64,000 nucleotides of DNA, taken from positions 63,980,220 through 64,044,219 of the forward strand of contig NC_089235.1 in NCBI RefSeq assembly GCF_963924675.1. Direction: 5' to 3'. Made by a program: the position numbers and the translations under genes. The notes beneath the pieces are model-generated. The model was not told the DNA's origin, did not search any database, and was given only the letters and a program-made list of their open reading frames with translations. Positions 1 through 11,545 of the stretch are shown here, piece by piece. Source of the stretch: Phocoena phocoena. Taxonomy: Eukaryota; Chordata; Mammalia; Artiodactyla; Phocoenidae. The stretch's first letter is position 1. Each line of letters begins with the position of its first letter.

Positions 1-767
1 ATGCGTGTGTGTGTTTTAATATAGAGCCCAGTTATGACACAATATTTGTTTTCTTTTGTATTCTCCCAACTGGCTGAAAATTACCCAGATGAATAATCTG
101 GCACTAGTTTTCTGTTCCTGTCTCTGTAGCCTGGCATTAGCAGTTGAACTGCTCACTTAACTCTCTCCTCCACTCCAGCTTCAAGGGCTCCATGCAGAAC
201 TATACCTTAGCACCAAGTACTATTTAGTTGTCTACAAGAAAAACTCTTTTGCTCAGAAAAACTCCATTTGTCAATGAATGTACCTAAATACCATCATTTG
301 TGATCAAAGTGTCAAATGGAATATTTTGGGAACTGTGTGTAAATTTTCTGGCACCCTCTGCTTCTAGGCGAATATTCTGTGATATTGCATTCTGAATGTA
401 GATTTCCACAGAACACAGAAGAATGCCAAAGTCCTAAGTACCATGTGGTCTGGCCAATCCATGAAATAAAGCCTTTTCAAATTGTATAGAAATATATGTT
501 AATTGAAAGCACTTTCACAGTTGTCATATTTTTTTCACAATAACTCTGTAGGATAACGGTAAAGCAGACAATAATTATATCCATTTTATAGATGGAGAGA
601 CTCATGTGATGATTCCCATCTCAATTTTCTTTTTTCTTTTAATATCACCAGTGTTCTCTCAAAGAACCTTGATGTTTCCTTGGAAGTTCATCTATTCATT
701 ACTTTTCAATAGAATCCATTGAGATGTTACTAGGGTTCATCTTTACCCTTCCATTTCTGGAGTTAAC
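1..767. other. Intergenic DNA, no gene seen
   Basis: AT-rich sequence without a credible coding frame. A short stretch near 530-610 resembles the MIR 3' half (a pattern like 'ccattttatagatgg'), but it is too diverged to call firmly. Nothing else is recognised. Confidence 0.6.
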
Positions 768-780
768 ATTCTAGATTACA

Positions 781-1137
781 GGGCTTCCCTTGTGGCACAG
801 TGGTTAAGAATATGCCTGCCAATGCAGGGGACACAGGTTTGAGCCCTGGTCCAGGAAGATTTTACATGCCATGGAACAACTAAGCCCGTGCACCAAAACT
901 ACTGAGCCTGTGCTCTAGAGCCCACAAGCCACAACTACTGAGTCTGTGTGCCACAACTACTGAAGCTTGCGCTCCTAGAGCCTATGCTCTGAAACAAGGG
1001 AAGCCACTGCAGTGAGAAGCCTGTGCACCGCAACAAAGAGTAGCCCCTGCTCACAGCAACTAGAGAAAGCCCATGCACAGCCATGAAGACCCTACACAGC
1101 CAAAAATAACATAAATAAAATAAGTTTATTTTAAAAA
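781..1137 (+). mobile_element. CHR-2-type tRNA-derived SINE
   Basis: The element opens with the family head 'gggcttcccttgtggcacag', which corresponds to the tRNA-derived A-box region. The B-box area is near 835-845. A longer body of repeated 'cacaactactgag' phrases follows, as in CHR-2 elements, and it ends in an A-rich (AAAT)n tail. It is flanked by a 13-bp target-site duplication (768-780 and 1138-1150, 11 of 13 matching). Many point changes indicate an old insertion. Such SINEs do not code for protein and depend on L1 machinery. Confidence 0.9.
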
Positions 1138-1299
1138 ATTCTAGACCACAGAATTTGCCACGTGCCTAGATTACTTCCATAACTTTCCAGATGTTCTCCC
1201 TAGCTATGTTCTTTTCTCCTTTTAGGTGGTGTCCAGAAGTTAGACAGTTATAGGAGAGTGGTAAAATAAAAACTTAAAAAGTTCCAGAGAAAGGGAATG

Positions 1300-1995
1300 C
1301 TAGCTTGGCATATTCTTGAGAAACTATAAGACATTTACTATCACTGGAGACTGGAGTACAAAATCAGGACTTGTGTGAGATGGGGCTGGAGAAGAAAATG
1401 GGAGTAGGTCATATAGACATTTACAATCCATGTCAAGGAAAGTTTATCCTGAAAGCAAGGAGGTTTTAAGAGTTTTATATGTGAAAATGACATAATCAAA
1501 TATGGATGCTTGCAAATTCAATCAACACCCAAATTATAAAATGAGATAATATATTAGTGCATAAGGAGAACAGTACACTACAAAGGATGAAAGATAATTG
1601 GAAGACTGTGTCAGTAAACTAGTCAAGTGATTATGGTATTCTGTATTAAATTACTGGCAATGGAGTGAATAAAACGGATTGCTTTAAAAATACACAGGAA
1701 ATAGATTTAAAATACATGGTTAATGATTGGAAGTAGAAGTAACTATTGAAAAAGTCAAGAATAATTCATAAAGTCTCACTTTAGAACTAGTTTATGATGA
1801 TGATTCCCCTGAATAGATAATGCAGTATTTAAATTCCAATATGGAAATGATGAGTTTGAGATGATTGCATGCATCCAAATGGAGATGTCTTATGGACAGC
1901 TTAATGCACAGGACTGAGGTCCAGGAAAGATACAAACTTAGGTGTCATCTGTATAAATGGAGCAGCTGTTGAATGAATACACACATGGCTATAGT
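1300..1995 (+). repeat. Ancient interspersed repeat fragment
   Basis: Diverged copy of a common old placental interspersed repeat whose body reads like 'aaggagttt...ttatcctgaaag...gacatgat' and 'tgagtttgagatg...ggagatgtc...tcatctgtata'. Related fragments lie at 24741-25560 and 26170-26330, with the front part of the same family near 59410-59690. I cannot name the family with confidence. No coding potential is visible. Confidence 0.45.
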
Positions 1996-2401
1996 AGGAC
2001 CTCGTATGTGCAGGATGCTAAGAAGCATACTGTTTATACTTCATTGGTCTTGTCTACTTTGGACACCAGTTTGAGGTCAAATATATAAAATAATTCTTTA
2101 TCCATAAGGGGTAACATAAATTTTATCAAAACAATAAAAGTTTAGTACAAAGCATTAAAATTAATATATATGGTCATGTACTTACTATGAACAAGGCATT
2201 ATTTTATTTTATTTTCCAGAAAAGATATTTTATTTTATTCATTTATTTTTATTTTGTTGGAGTATAGTCACTTTACACTGTTATGTCATTTTCTGCTGTA
2301 CAGTAAAGTGAATATGTATACATATATCCTCTTTTTTGGATTTCCTTCCCATTTAGGTTACCACAAAGCACCAAGTAGAGTTCCCTGTGCTATACAGTAG
2401 G

Positions 2402-3077
2402 CTCGTACCTGGTACGATTTCAATTTTCTTAAATTTACCAAGGCTTGATTTGTGACCCAAGGTATGATCTATCCTGGAGAATCTTCCAAGAGCACTTGAG
2501 AAAAATGTGTATTCTGTTGTTTTTGGATGGACTGTCCTATAAATATCAATTAAGTCCATCTTGTTTAATGTATCATTTAAAGCTTGTGTTTCCTTTTTAT
2601 TTTCATTTTGGGTGATCTGTCCATTGGTGAAAGTGGGGTGTTAAAGTCCCCTACTATGATTGTGTTACTGTCGATTTCCCCTTTTATGGCTGTTAGCATT
2701 TGCCTTATGTATTGAGGCGCTCATATGTTGGTTGCATAAATATTTACAATTGTTATATCTTCTTCTTGGATTGATCCCTTGATCATTATGTAGTGTCCTT
2801 CTTTGTTTCTTGTAATAGCCTTTATTTTAAAGTCTATTTTGTCTCATATGAGAATTGCTACTCCACCTCTCCTTTGATTTACATTTGCATGGAATATCTT
2901 TTTCCATCCCCTCACTTTCAGTCAGTATGTGTCCCTAGGTCTGAAGTGGGTCTCCTGTAGACAGTATATATATGGGTCCTGTTTTTATATCCATTCAGCC
3001 AGCCTATGGCTCTTGGCTGGAGCATTTAATACATTTACATTTAAGGTAGTTATCAATATGTGTGTTCCTATTATCAT
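2402..3077 (-). pseudogene. L1 ORF2 endonuclease remnant, truncated
   Basis: N-terminal apurinic-type endonuclease region of L1 ORF2, which normally nicks target DNA during target-primed reverse transcription. The best piece is the frame at 2353-2559, where 'DLIDIYRTVHPKTTEYTF' and 'SRIDHTLGHK' keep the position of the catalytic histidine. Just after 'KKIEIV' the sequence crosses the deletion junction and reads into 3'UTR. No reverse transcriptase domain remains. Start assigned by alignment to the L1 at 16753. Confidence 0.75.
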
Positions 3078-3135
3078 TTTCTTAATTGTTTGGGGTTTGT
3101 TTTTGTAGGTCTTTTCCTTCCCTTGTGTTTCCTAC

Positions 3136-3994
3136 CTAGAGAAGTTCCTTTAGCATTTGTTGTAAAGCTGCTTTGCTGGTGTTGAATTCTCTTAGCTTTT
3201 GCTTGTCTGTAAAGCTTTTAATTTCTCCATCGAATCTGAATGAGATCCTTGCTGGGTAGAGTAATCTTGGGTGTAGGTTTTTCCCTTTCATCACTTTAAC
3301 TATGTCCTGCCACTCCCTTCTGGCTTGCAGAATTTCTGCTGGAAGATCAGCTGTTAACCTTATGGGGATTCCCTTGTGTGTTATTTGTTGTTTTTCCCAT
3401 GCTGCTTTTAATATTTTTTCTATGTATTTAATTTTTGATAGTTTAATATGTGTCTTAGTGTGTTTCTCCTTGGATTTATCCTGTATGGGACTCTCTGCAC
3501 TTCCTGGACTTGATTATTTCCTTTCCTATATTAGGGACATTTTCAACTATAATCTCTTCAAGTATTTTCTTAGTCCCATTCATATTCTCTTCTTCCTCTA
3601 GGACCCCTATAATTGAAATGTTGGTGCATTTAGTGTTTTCCCAGTGGTCTCTGAGACTGTCCTCAATTCTTTTCATTCTTTTTTCTTTATTCTGCTCTGT
3701 GGTAGTTACTTCCACTATTTTATATTCCAGGTCACTTATCCGTTCTTCTGCCTCAGTTATTCTGCTATTGATTCCTTCTAGAGAATTTTTAATTTCATTT
3801 ATTCTGTTGTTTATCATTGTTCATTTTTTCTTTAGTTCTTCTAGGTTCTTGTTAAACGTTTCTTGCATTTTCTCCATTCTATTTTCATGATTTTGGATGA
3901 ACTTTACTATCATTACTCTGAATTCTTTTTCAGGTAGACTGCCTATTTCTTCTTCATTTGTTCAGTCTGGTGGATTTTTACCTTGTTCCTTCAT
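3136..3994 (-). pseudogene. L1 ORF1 remnant
   Basis: ORF1p is the L1 RNA-binding trimeric chaperone. The coiled-coil and early RRM part is readable as one 113-residue frame (3476-3817), with a heptad-rich segment holding 'ITEAEERISDLE' and then 'TNISIIGVLEEEEN'. The frame ends early after 'RKCRESHTG', and the rest of the RRM and C-terminal domain continues in another frame. The ATG matching the intact family start is at 3992-3994 and the family stop at 3136-3138. Several frame breaks make it non-functional. The end of the readable frame is the same as in the other L1 copy at 15842-16694. Confidence 0.8.
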
Positions 3995-4626
3995 CTGCTG
4001 TGTGTTTCTCTGTCTTCTCATTTTGCTGAACTTACTGTTTGGAGTCTCCTTTTCACAGGCTGCAGGTTCATAGTCCCCTCTGGTTTTGGTGTCTGACCCC
4101 AGTGGCTACATTTCTAAGGTTAGTTCAGTGGGTTGTGTAGGCTTCCTGGTGGAGGGGACTGCTGCCTGTGTTCTGGTGGATGAGGCTGGATCTTGTCTTT
4201 GTGGTGGGCAGGACCACATCTTGTGGTGTATTTTGAGATGTCTGTGACCTTATTATGATTTTAGGCAGCCTCTCTGCTAATGGGTGGTGTTGGGTTCCTG
4301 TCTTGCTAGTTGTTTGGCATAGGGTGTCCAGCACTGTAGCTTGCTGGTCGTTGAGTGGAGCTGGTTCTTAGCATTGAGATGAAGATCTCTGGGAGAGATT
4401 TCGCTGTATGATATGATGTGGGGCCGGGAGGTCTCTGGTGGACTAATGTCCTGAACTCGGCTCTCCCACCTCAGAGGCTCAGGCCTGACACCTGGCTGGA
4501 GCACCAAGACCCTGTCAGCCATGCAGCTTTAACATTTAAGAGTCCAGCTGCTGATGATCAGAGTGCCATCCGTGAAACAGCTCCCACTCCTCAGAGCAGA
4601 GCAAGAAATGCCTGCTCGTAGGTGGT

Positions 4627-4833
4627 AGCAACTTCGTTCTATAATTTCTTTTTCCTTGTTAAGTCACCTTTTCCCTTAAAGGAAACACTTTACAACTTCT
4701 CTTTGGTATATCCAAATTACCAGAATCACTATTCCAACCTTTGGGCCCTGTTATTAATTAAATAATGGTCACTTGAATACAAGCACAGTGATACTGCGAT
4801 GGCCAATCTGATAACCAAGATGGCTACTAAGTC
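4627..4833 (-). mobile_element. Tigger1-like DNA transposon fragment
   Basis: On the minus strand this reads like the Tigger1 (pogo/Tc1-mariner) 5' region: 'tagtagccatcttggttatc', then a stretch ending 'caagtgaccattattta', then the start of the transposase frame (the 'gggcccaaag' and 'gatataccaaagagaagt' blocks). About 200 bp survive, with an internal deletion in the transposase start. It lies between two L1 copies. The call rests on recall of the consensus, with no search run. Confidence 0.7.
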
Positions 4834-4851
4834 TGAATTCATTTTTTAGTT

Positions 4852-5967
4852 CTACCCTTTCTTGATGGAGTCTTCAGCATTTTCTATATAGAGTATAGTC
4901 ATTTGCAAATAGTGAATTTTACTTCTACCTTTCCAATTTGGATGACTCATTTCTTTTTGTTGCCTAATTGCTCTGGCTAGGATTTCCAATACTATGTTGA
5001 ATAGAAGTGGTGAGAGTAGATGTCTTTTTTCTGATCTTAGAGGAAATGCTTTCAGTTTATCACCATGGAGAATGATGTTCACTGTGGCCTTGTCCTGTAT
5101 GGTTTTTATTATATTGAGGTACATTCCCGCCATACACTTTGTTAAGAGTTTTCTTTTATTTTTTAATCATAAATTGATGTTGAATTTTCTCAAATATTTT
5201 TCTGCATCTATTGAGGTGATCATATAATTTTTATTCTTTATTTTGTTAATGTGGTGTATCACATCAACTGATTTGCAGATGTTGAAACATCCTTGCATCC
5301 CTGAAATAAATCCTACTTGATCATGGTGTATGAACCATTTAATCTATTGCTGAATTCAGTTTACTAATATTTTCTTGAGGATTTTTATATCTATATTTAT
5401 CAGGAATATTGGTCTTTAATCTGCCCGCCCCCCCCCCAAATATCTATCTCTCTCTTCCTATCTTCTCTCTCTCTTGGCATTCTTTCCTAGTTTTGGTATC
5501 AGCATAATGGCCTTATAAAATGTATTTGGAAGAGTTCCCCTTTCTTTTAATTTTTGGAAGAGTTTGAGAAAAATCGATAATTAATTCTCTTTGAACATTA
5601 GGTAGAATCCACCAGTGAAACCATCTGGTCCTGGACTAGTTTTTTGGGAGGTTTTTGATGACTGATTCAATCTCCTTATCAGTAATCTGTCTGTTCATTT
5701 TTCGATTTCATCATGATTCAGTCCTGATAGGTTGTATGTTTCTAGGATCTTATCCATTTCTTGTAGATTGCTCAATTTTTTTGTGTATCATTGTTCACAG
5801 CAGCCCCTTATGATTCTTTTTACTCCTGTGGTATCAGCTGTGATACTCCTCTTTCATCTTTGATTTTATTTATTTGAATCTTCTCTCTTTTTTTTTCTTT
5901 TCTTGCTGAGTCTAGTTAAAAGTTCATCAATTTTGTTTATATTTTCAAGGAACCATTTCTTAGTTCC
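4852..5967 (-). pseudogene. L1 ORF2 reverse-transcriptase remnant
   Basis: Minus-strand remnant of the L1 ORF2 palm and fingers. A readable frame at 4852-5133 holds 'LKAFPLRS', 'LSPLLFNIVLEILARAIRQQK' and a degraded active-site loop, where the family FADD motif is replaced by unrelated residues. A C-rich low-complexity insertion (about 5410-5480) interrupts it. Frameshifts throughout make it non-functional. Confidence 0.75.
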
Positions 5968-6330
5968 AGGAAGCCCAGAAAGTTCCAAATAAGATGAACC
6001 CAAAGAGACGCACACCAACGCATGTTATAACTAAATGTCAGAAGTTAAAGATAGGGAGAGAATATTAAACTTAGCAAGAGAAAAACAATCTGTCACATAC
6101 ATGGGAACCCCCATAAAATTATCAGAAGATTTTTCAACACAAACTTTGCAGGCCTAGAAGGGAGTGGCATGATATATTCAAAGTGCTGGGGAAAAAAAAT
6201 AATCTACCCAGCATAGTTGTGGCTCAGAATTTAAGGAGATATAAAGAGTCTTCCAAATAAAAACTAAAGTAGTTCATCACCACTAAACCAGTATTATAAG
6301 AAGGGGTAAAGGGACTTCTTTAAGATGAAG
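5968..6330 (+). pseudogene. L1 ORF1 C-terminal remnant
   Basis: Plus-strand fragment matching the L1 ORF1 RRM/C-terminal region: the 'aggaagcccagaaagttcc' block, then 'ggaacccccataa', 'gcaggcctagaagggagtgg', 'ctacccagca' and the family end 'gggacttctttaa'. It contains stops and frameshifts. It is the 5' end of the inverted arm of the twin-primed L1. Confidence 0.65.
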
Positions 6331-6779
6331 AGAAAGAGGGGCTAATTAGTAACAAAACACATATGAAAGAATAAATCTCAATGGAAAACTAAATATATTG
6401 TAAAGGTAGTGGATTAATTACTTATAAAGCTATTATGAAGGTTAAGAGACAAAAGTAGTAAAAGTAACTATGATTACAATAATAAGTTAAGTAATATACG
6501 AGATAAAAAGACATAAAATGGGACATTAAATACATAAAGCAAAGGGGGAGAAAGTAAACATGTTGAGCTTTAGAATGAGATCAAAGTTAATTTGTTATCA
6601 ACTTAAAATAGGCTGTTACAGATATAAGATGTTATATGTAAGTCTCATGGTAACCACAAAGCAAAAACCTATAGTAAATATACAAAAGATAAAGAGAAAT
6701 GAATATAAGCACACTATCAAAGGAAGTGAACAAGAGAGTAAAGATACAGATAGGAACTACAAAAATAGCTAGAAAACAA

Positions 6780-7847
6780 TTAACAAATTGGCAATAAGTA
6801 CATATCTATCAATAATTATTTTAAATGTAAATTGACTAAATTCTCCAATCAAAAGACATAGAGTGGCTGAATGGATAAAAAGAAACAAAATAATACTCAT
6901 CTATATTCTGACTATAAGAGACACACTTTAGATGTAAGGACACACACAGACTGAAAGTAAAGGGCTGAAAAGAGATATTCTATGCAAATGGAAACCAAAA
7001 GAAACCTGGAGAGGATATTCTTATATCAGAGAAGTTGAACTTTAAAATAAAGACTGTAGTAAGAGTCAAAGAAATGCACGACATAACAATAAAAATTCAA
7101 TAGAACAAATATTATTTTCATCCATGATAGGAGCAACTAAATATATAAAGCAAACATTAACAGATGTCAAGTGAGTAATAGACCGCAATACAATAATAGT
7201 AGAGGACTTTAGTAACCCACTTATATCAATGGATATATCATCCATAAAGAGAATTAGTAAGAAAACATCAGCCTTAAACAACATGTTAGAAAAGGTTGAC
7301 TTAGATATTTACAGGACATTTCATCCAAAAGCAACAGAACACACATTCTTCTCAAGTTCACATGGAACATTTTCCAAGATAGATCACATGGTAGGCCATA
7401 AAACAAGTCTTAATAAATTCAACAGGGTTGAAATCATATCAAGCACTTTTTTCCAACCACAGTGGTATGAAACTGGAAATTATGTGTAAATAACTGGAAA
7501 ATTCACAAATATGTGGAGGTTAAACAACATGCTACTGAATAACCAATGGGTCAAAGAAGAAATCAAATGAGAAATAAAAAATATCTTGAGACAAACAAAA
7601 GTGGAAAAGTAATATACCAAAATTTATAGGATGCAGTAAAGAAAGTTCTAAGTGGTAAGTTCATAGTGATCAATGAAGAAAGAAGAAAAGTCTCAAATAA
7701 ACAACATAACTTTGAACCTTAAGAAACAAAAAAAGAACAAGCAAAGCCCAAAGTTAGTAGAAGGAAAGAAATAACAAAACTTAGAGCAGAAATAAATGAC
7801 AATAAAATTTTTAATAGACAAGATAAATGAAACTAAGAGCTGGTTCA
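6780..7847 (+). pseudogene. L1 ORF2 endonuclease remnant
   Basis: Plus-strand remnant of the endonuclease half of L1 ORF2, beginning near 'ttaaatgtaaattgactaaa'. A readable stretch at 7229-7489 includes 'DLDIYRTFHPKATEHTFFSS' and 'SKIDHMVGHKTSLNKF', which keeps the histidine position of the family active site. The catalytic-loop region 'gtagaggactttagtaacc' near 7200-7218 is recognisable. It ends abruptly at 7847, the outer edge of the twin-primed inversion. Confidence 0.7.
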
Positions 7848-8556
7848 ATGTGCCTTTATAAACTGAACAAATAATTTTTAGAAGTTGATTCTCACCTGCT
7901 CCAATTCTTTCAGAATCTAACTATAAATTTTATTGGTGGAGGAATGGAGAATACTACACTAATCCCTAGAAAGTATTATGAGGATCCCACTTTTAGTAGT
8001 GTATTTTACAACAATATATTTATGTCATTAATAGATGGCTCATGATCTAATATCTATCCTTGAAGCATAGGTAAGATTCCAGTACATTCAATAGCTATAT
8101 ATCTTTTTTATATATCTTATTATGAGAATTTGAAAGCAGATATGGTATCCTATTCATTTTTGTGTTTTAAAGCTTCAAACCCCACCACACTGTACCAATG
8201 TTACCCTGTCCCTCAGAGCATAAAATAATGTCAGGAATATAGTTGATATTTAATAAATGTTTACTGAATGAATTAATAATTTAATAACATAGTAAATTCG
8301 TGCAATTACCCTGAAAAGGAAGGGAATGAAACAGCCATCAGTACTTCCAGGAAACAACTGAGAAACATACTTTGGCACTCACCATTTAATCGTTGTAGCC
8401 TCAGTCTTAAGAAATAAAATTTAGGGCCCAGTAAGCATAGCTCAAGCCAACTACATTTTCACTCCCTAGGTCACTGATTACCTCACTAAATCTCTCACTT
8501 TGATGAATATGTGCAAGCAATTACTATTATAGGATGCAAGAAAGTGAAACTTTTTG
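7848..8556. other. Intergenic DNA with an L2-like 3' end
   Basis: No coding frame. The segment around 8185-8275 ('gttgatatttaataaatgtt' followed by 'actgaatgaat') looks like the end of an L2 LINE in plus orientation. The rest is unrecognised. Confidence 0.45.
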
Positions 8557-8568
8557 GAAAGTTGTTTT

Positions 8569-8904
8569 TTGTTTGTTTGTCTTTATTTTTTTGGCTACAT
8601 TGGGTCTTAGTTGTGGCATGCGGGATCTTCGTTGAGGCATGAGGAATCTTTTCTTGAGGCGTGTGGGCTCTTCATTGTGGTGCATGGGCTTCTCTCTAGT
8701 TGTGGCACACAGGTTCCAGGGCCCACTGGCTCTGTAGTTTGTGGCATGCAGGCTCTAGTTGAGGCACGCAAGCTCAGTAGTTGTGGCACTCATGCTTAGT
8801 TGCCCCGTGACATGTGAGATCTTAGTACCATGACCAGGGATCGAACCCACATCCCCTGCATTGCAAGGCAGATTCTTTACCACTGGACCACCAGGGAAGT
8901 CCCA
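8569..8904 (-). mobile_element. CHR-2-type SINE
   Basis: Antisense CHR-2 element: T-rich tail, 'ttggctacattgggtctta', repeated 'tagttgtggca' phrases, and the tRNA-like head at the right end ('accaccagggaagtccc'). It is flanked by a perfect 12-bp target-site duplication, 'gaaagttgtttt', at 8557-8568 and 8905-8916. Confidence 0.92.
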
Positions 8905-9064
8905 GAAAGTTGTTTTGATTATTAATAAAATATTATAATGTCAACCCATGAATTACCACCATAAAACCCTACATTTTAGCATTATTTGAATTCAGTAGAA
9001 TATAGACAGAACTAGATTTGACAAATTATACCTGTAATTGTGTCCCCCATTCCTCTCCATTTTG

Positions 9065-9281
9065 TTTTTTTGTTTGTTTGTTTGTTTTTTACAGTACGCG
9101 GGCCTCTCACTGCCGTGGCCTCTCCTGTTGCGGAGAACAGGTTCCAGAAGCGCAGGCTCAGTGGCCATGGCTCACGGGCCTAGCCGCTCTGCAGCATGTG
9201 GGTTCCTCCCGGACCAGGGCACGAACCCGTGTCCCCTGCATTGGCAGGCAGACTCTCAACCACTGCACCACCAGGGAAACC
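9065..9281 (-). mobile_element. CHR-1-type SINE
   Basis: Antisense CHR-1 element of about 215 bp with a T-rich tail, 'gtacgcgggcctctcactg', 'gccatggctcacgggcc' and the tRNA-like head at the right. It is flanked by a 10-bp target-site duplication, 'ctccattttg' (9055-9064 and 9282-9291). Long open frames inside it are a property of the CpG-rich SINE and do not indicate a gene. Confidence 0.93.
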
Positions 9282-9291
9282 CTCCATTTTG

Positions 9292-9904
9292 AACTATTTC
9301 TTCAGCTGAACCAACTTAATGTTTTCAATAGCTTCCTTTTTACAATAGAACAAGACTGTCGGGTCCTAAAAAAAATTTGAGTTCTAGGTGCCCACAGACC
9401 CTGACTGAATCTCTCCAGATCTAGTCTCGCATTCACCTTTGTAAACTTCACAGCCATTTTATTTCCCTGATTGCTGTCCAGTTTCTTGTCCCCTGATTCT
9501 GATCAGAGTCTAAAGACCAGAACACTTTGATGTTTTGTTCATACTATCAGTTCTTGACTATGTGCCAAACTTGGATACTGCTTTGAAGATTTTCTTTGTG
9601 ATTTGATTTCCAGCTTGAGAGTCAGGTTAATTTTACTTTTAGTGTTGTGCCCATCTCTGGCCCTTAGAACCTCAAACCTCATTGAACAAAGAACTAGGGC
9701 CCCTTTACTTCCCCAGGAGGAAAGTTCAAACAAACATATGAATCATCTCATTCTTCTGTAAACAGTGATCTGTGTGCTTTTCCTCACACTCATTCCCCAC
9801 TGGAAAGCTCTCTCATTTTTCACACAAGGGAGTCTTTGTGGATTATTTCATTCCCTAGATTTCTTTCCTCCTCTGAAATCTTTTTGCACTTACTAATATG
9901 TATC
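9292..9904. other. Intergenic DNA, nothing recognised
   Basis: About 610 bp without a recognised repeat or a convincing reading frame on either strand. Confidence 0.5.
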
Positions 9905-11545
9905 ACTTTTTTTATTAATCAGGTTTTTGAAAGGTAATTTATATATAGTAAAATTCTCCTTTTTGAGTGTGCCACTGGTGAACTTTGTTAAAGATAGACT
10001 GTCATTCAACCAACACTACCATCAAGATATAGAACATTTCCATTACCAAAAAAAGTTCCCTCATGACTACTTGTAGTCAGTTCTATAATCTTCCACCCCC
10101 AATGCCTGGTGACCACCAACCTACTATTTTCTGTCTCTATACTTTTGCCTTTTTCAGAATTTCATTTAAGTGGAATCATACAGTATGTGTTTTCTGGTAT
10201 AATGCCTTTGAGATCCATCCATACTGTTTCATGTATCAACAGTTCATTCATTTTAATGGCTAAGTAGCATTCCATTATATGGTTATACCACAATTTGTTT
10301 ATATGTTTACTATGTGATGGATCTTTGGCTTGATTCCAATATTGACTATTATGAATAAGTTTATACAAATATTCACATACAAATCTTTGTGTGGAAAATG
10401 CTTCTGTTTTGGGGGGTCATAATACTGAGTGGGACTACTGAATTATAAGATATAGATATTTAACACTATGCAGAAATGCCAACGATTTTTTAAATACCTG
10501 TACCATTTTGTATTATGATAAACAATGTATGAGGGTTTCAGTGGCATCACATACTAATCAAACTTAGTATTGTCAGTGTTTTTTTTTTTTTTAACTTTAG
10601 ATATCTAGTAGTTAGGCAATGATGTCATTGTGGTATTTTTCTAAATTAATTAATTTAATTTATTTATTTTACTTTTGGCTGCATCGGGTCTCCATTGCTG
10701 CACACGAGCTTTCTCTAGTTGTAGCAAGCAGGGGCTGCTCTTCGTTCCAGTGTGCAGGCTTGTCACTGTGGAGGCCTCTTCCACTGCGGAGCACAGGCTC
10801 TAGGCACAAGGGCTTCAGTAGTTGTGGCTCACGGGCTCCAGAACGCAGGCTCAGTTGTTGTGGTGCACAGGTTTAGTTGCTCCGCAGCATGTGGGATCTT
10901 CCCGGATCAGGGCTCGAACCCGTGTCCCCTGCATTAGCAGGCAGATTCTTAACTACTGAGCCACCAGGGAAGCCCCTGTCATTATGGTTTTAATTTGCGT
11001 TTTTCTAATAACTAATGATGTCAAGCATTGCCATCCACATATCTTCTTGGTGGAGTATCTGTTCAAATCTTTTGCCCGTTTTAAAAATTGGGCTATCTTA
11101 TTATTATTAATTTTAAGAGTGTTTATATATTATCTAAATACGCCTTTACTACACAGGGGTTTGGGTCATGTTTTCTCCAAGTCTGTAGCTTGTCGTTTCA
11201 TTCTCTAACAGTGTCTTTGTAAAGTAGAAGGTTTAAATTTTGATGACGTTCAATTTATTTTACTTTTTCTTTTCTGAGTTATACTGTTTGTGTCCTGTTA
11301 AAGAAATCTTTGCCTAATCAAAAGTCACAAAGTTTCCTCCTGTCATTTCTTCTAGAAATTTTATAGTTTTAGCTTTTACATGTTTAAGTCTATGATACAG
11401 TTAAGGTTGTTTCTTGTATAAGGTGTGAGGTAAGGGCTGAGATTTATATTTTGCATGTGGATATGTGATTGTTTTAGCACAATTTGCTGAAAAGACTATA
11501 TTTTTTTCCTTTGAATTACCTTGGTTACTTGTCTGTGAATCAGTA
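9905..11545 (-). mobile_element. Old L1M LINE 3' part
   Basis: The antisense 3'UTR and distal ORF2 of an old L1M are recognisable by phrases such as 'aaggtaatttatatatagta', 'ggaatcatacagtatgtg', 'gagatccatccatactgtt' and 'caaatcttttgcccgttt'. It is split by a CHR-2 SINE at 10641-10976, after which the same L1 continues. It is highly diverged, with no usable frame. Confidence 0.8.
10641..10976 (-). mobile_element. CHR-2-type SINE inside L1M
   Basis: Antisense element with 'ttttggctgcatcgggtct', repeated 'gttgtggctcacgggctcc' phrases and the head 'ccaccagggaagcccc' at the right. It is flanked by an imperfect duplication, 'tgtcattgtggtattttt' at 10623-10640 against 'tgtcattatggtttt' from 10977. 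It inserted into the older L1M, which resumes directly after it. Confidence 0.9.

Larger units (their letters stand above)
2222..4622 (-). mobile_element. L1 LINE with large internal deletion
   Basis: Read on the minus strand it has part of the 5'UTR (4622-3995), the ORF1 region (3994-3136), the first 225 or so codons of ORF2 (3077-2402), and then an abrupt jump to the 3'UTR (about 2400-2222) with an A-rich end. The 5'UTR and ORF1 align closely with the full-length L1 at 13891-20875. The 3'UTR matches the cetartiodactyl L1 tail, with the hallmark 'tatagcacagggaac' in sense. Most of ORF2 (reverse transcriptase and C-terminal domain) is missing, so the copy cannot move by itself. No clear target-site duplication was found. 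Confidence 0.85.
4845..7847 (-). mobile_element. Old L1 with twin-priming 5' inversion
   Basis: Two arms of one L1 lie in opposite orientation. The left arm (4845-5967) is antisense ORF2 reverse-transcriptase sequence. The right arm (5968-7847) is sense and runs from mid ORF1 to about codon 350 of ORF2. The outer end of the right arm ('aactaagagctggttc' at 7847) and the inner start of the left arm read on the minus strand ('aactaagaaatggttcc') are the same place in L1, overlapping by about 17 bases. That is the signature of twin-primed reverse transcription of a minus-oriented insertion. The 3' end beyond 4845 is missing. Divergence is much higher than in the L1 at 13891. Confidence 0.8.
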
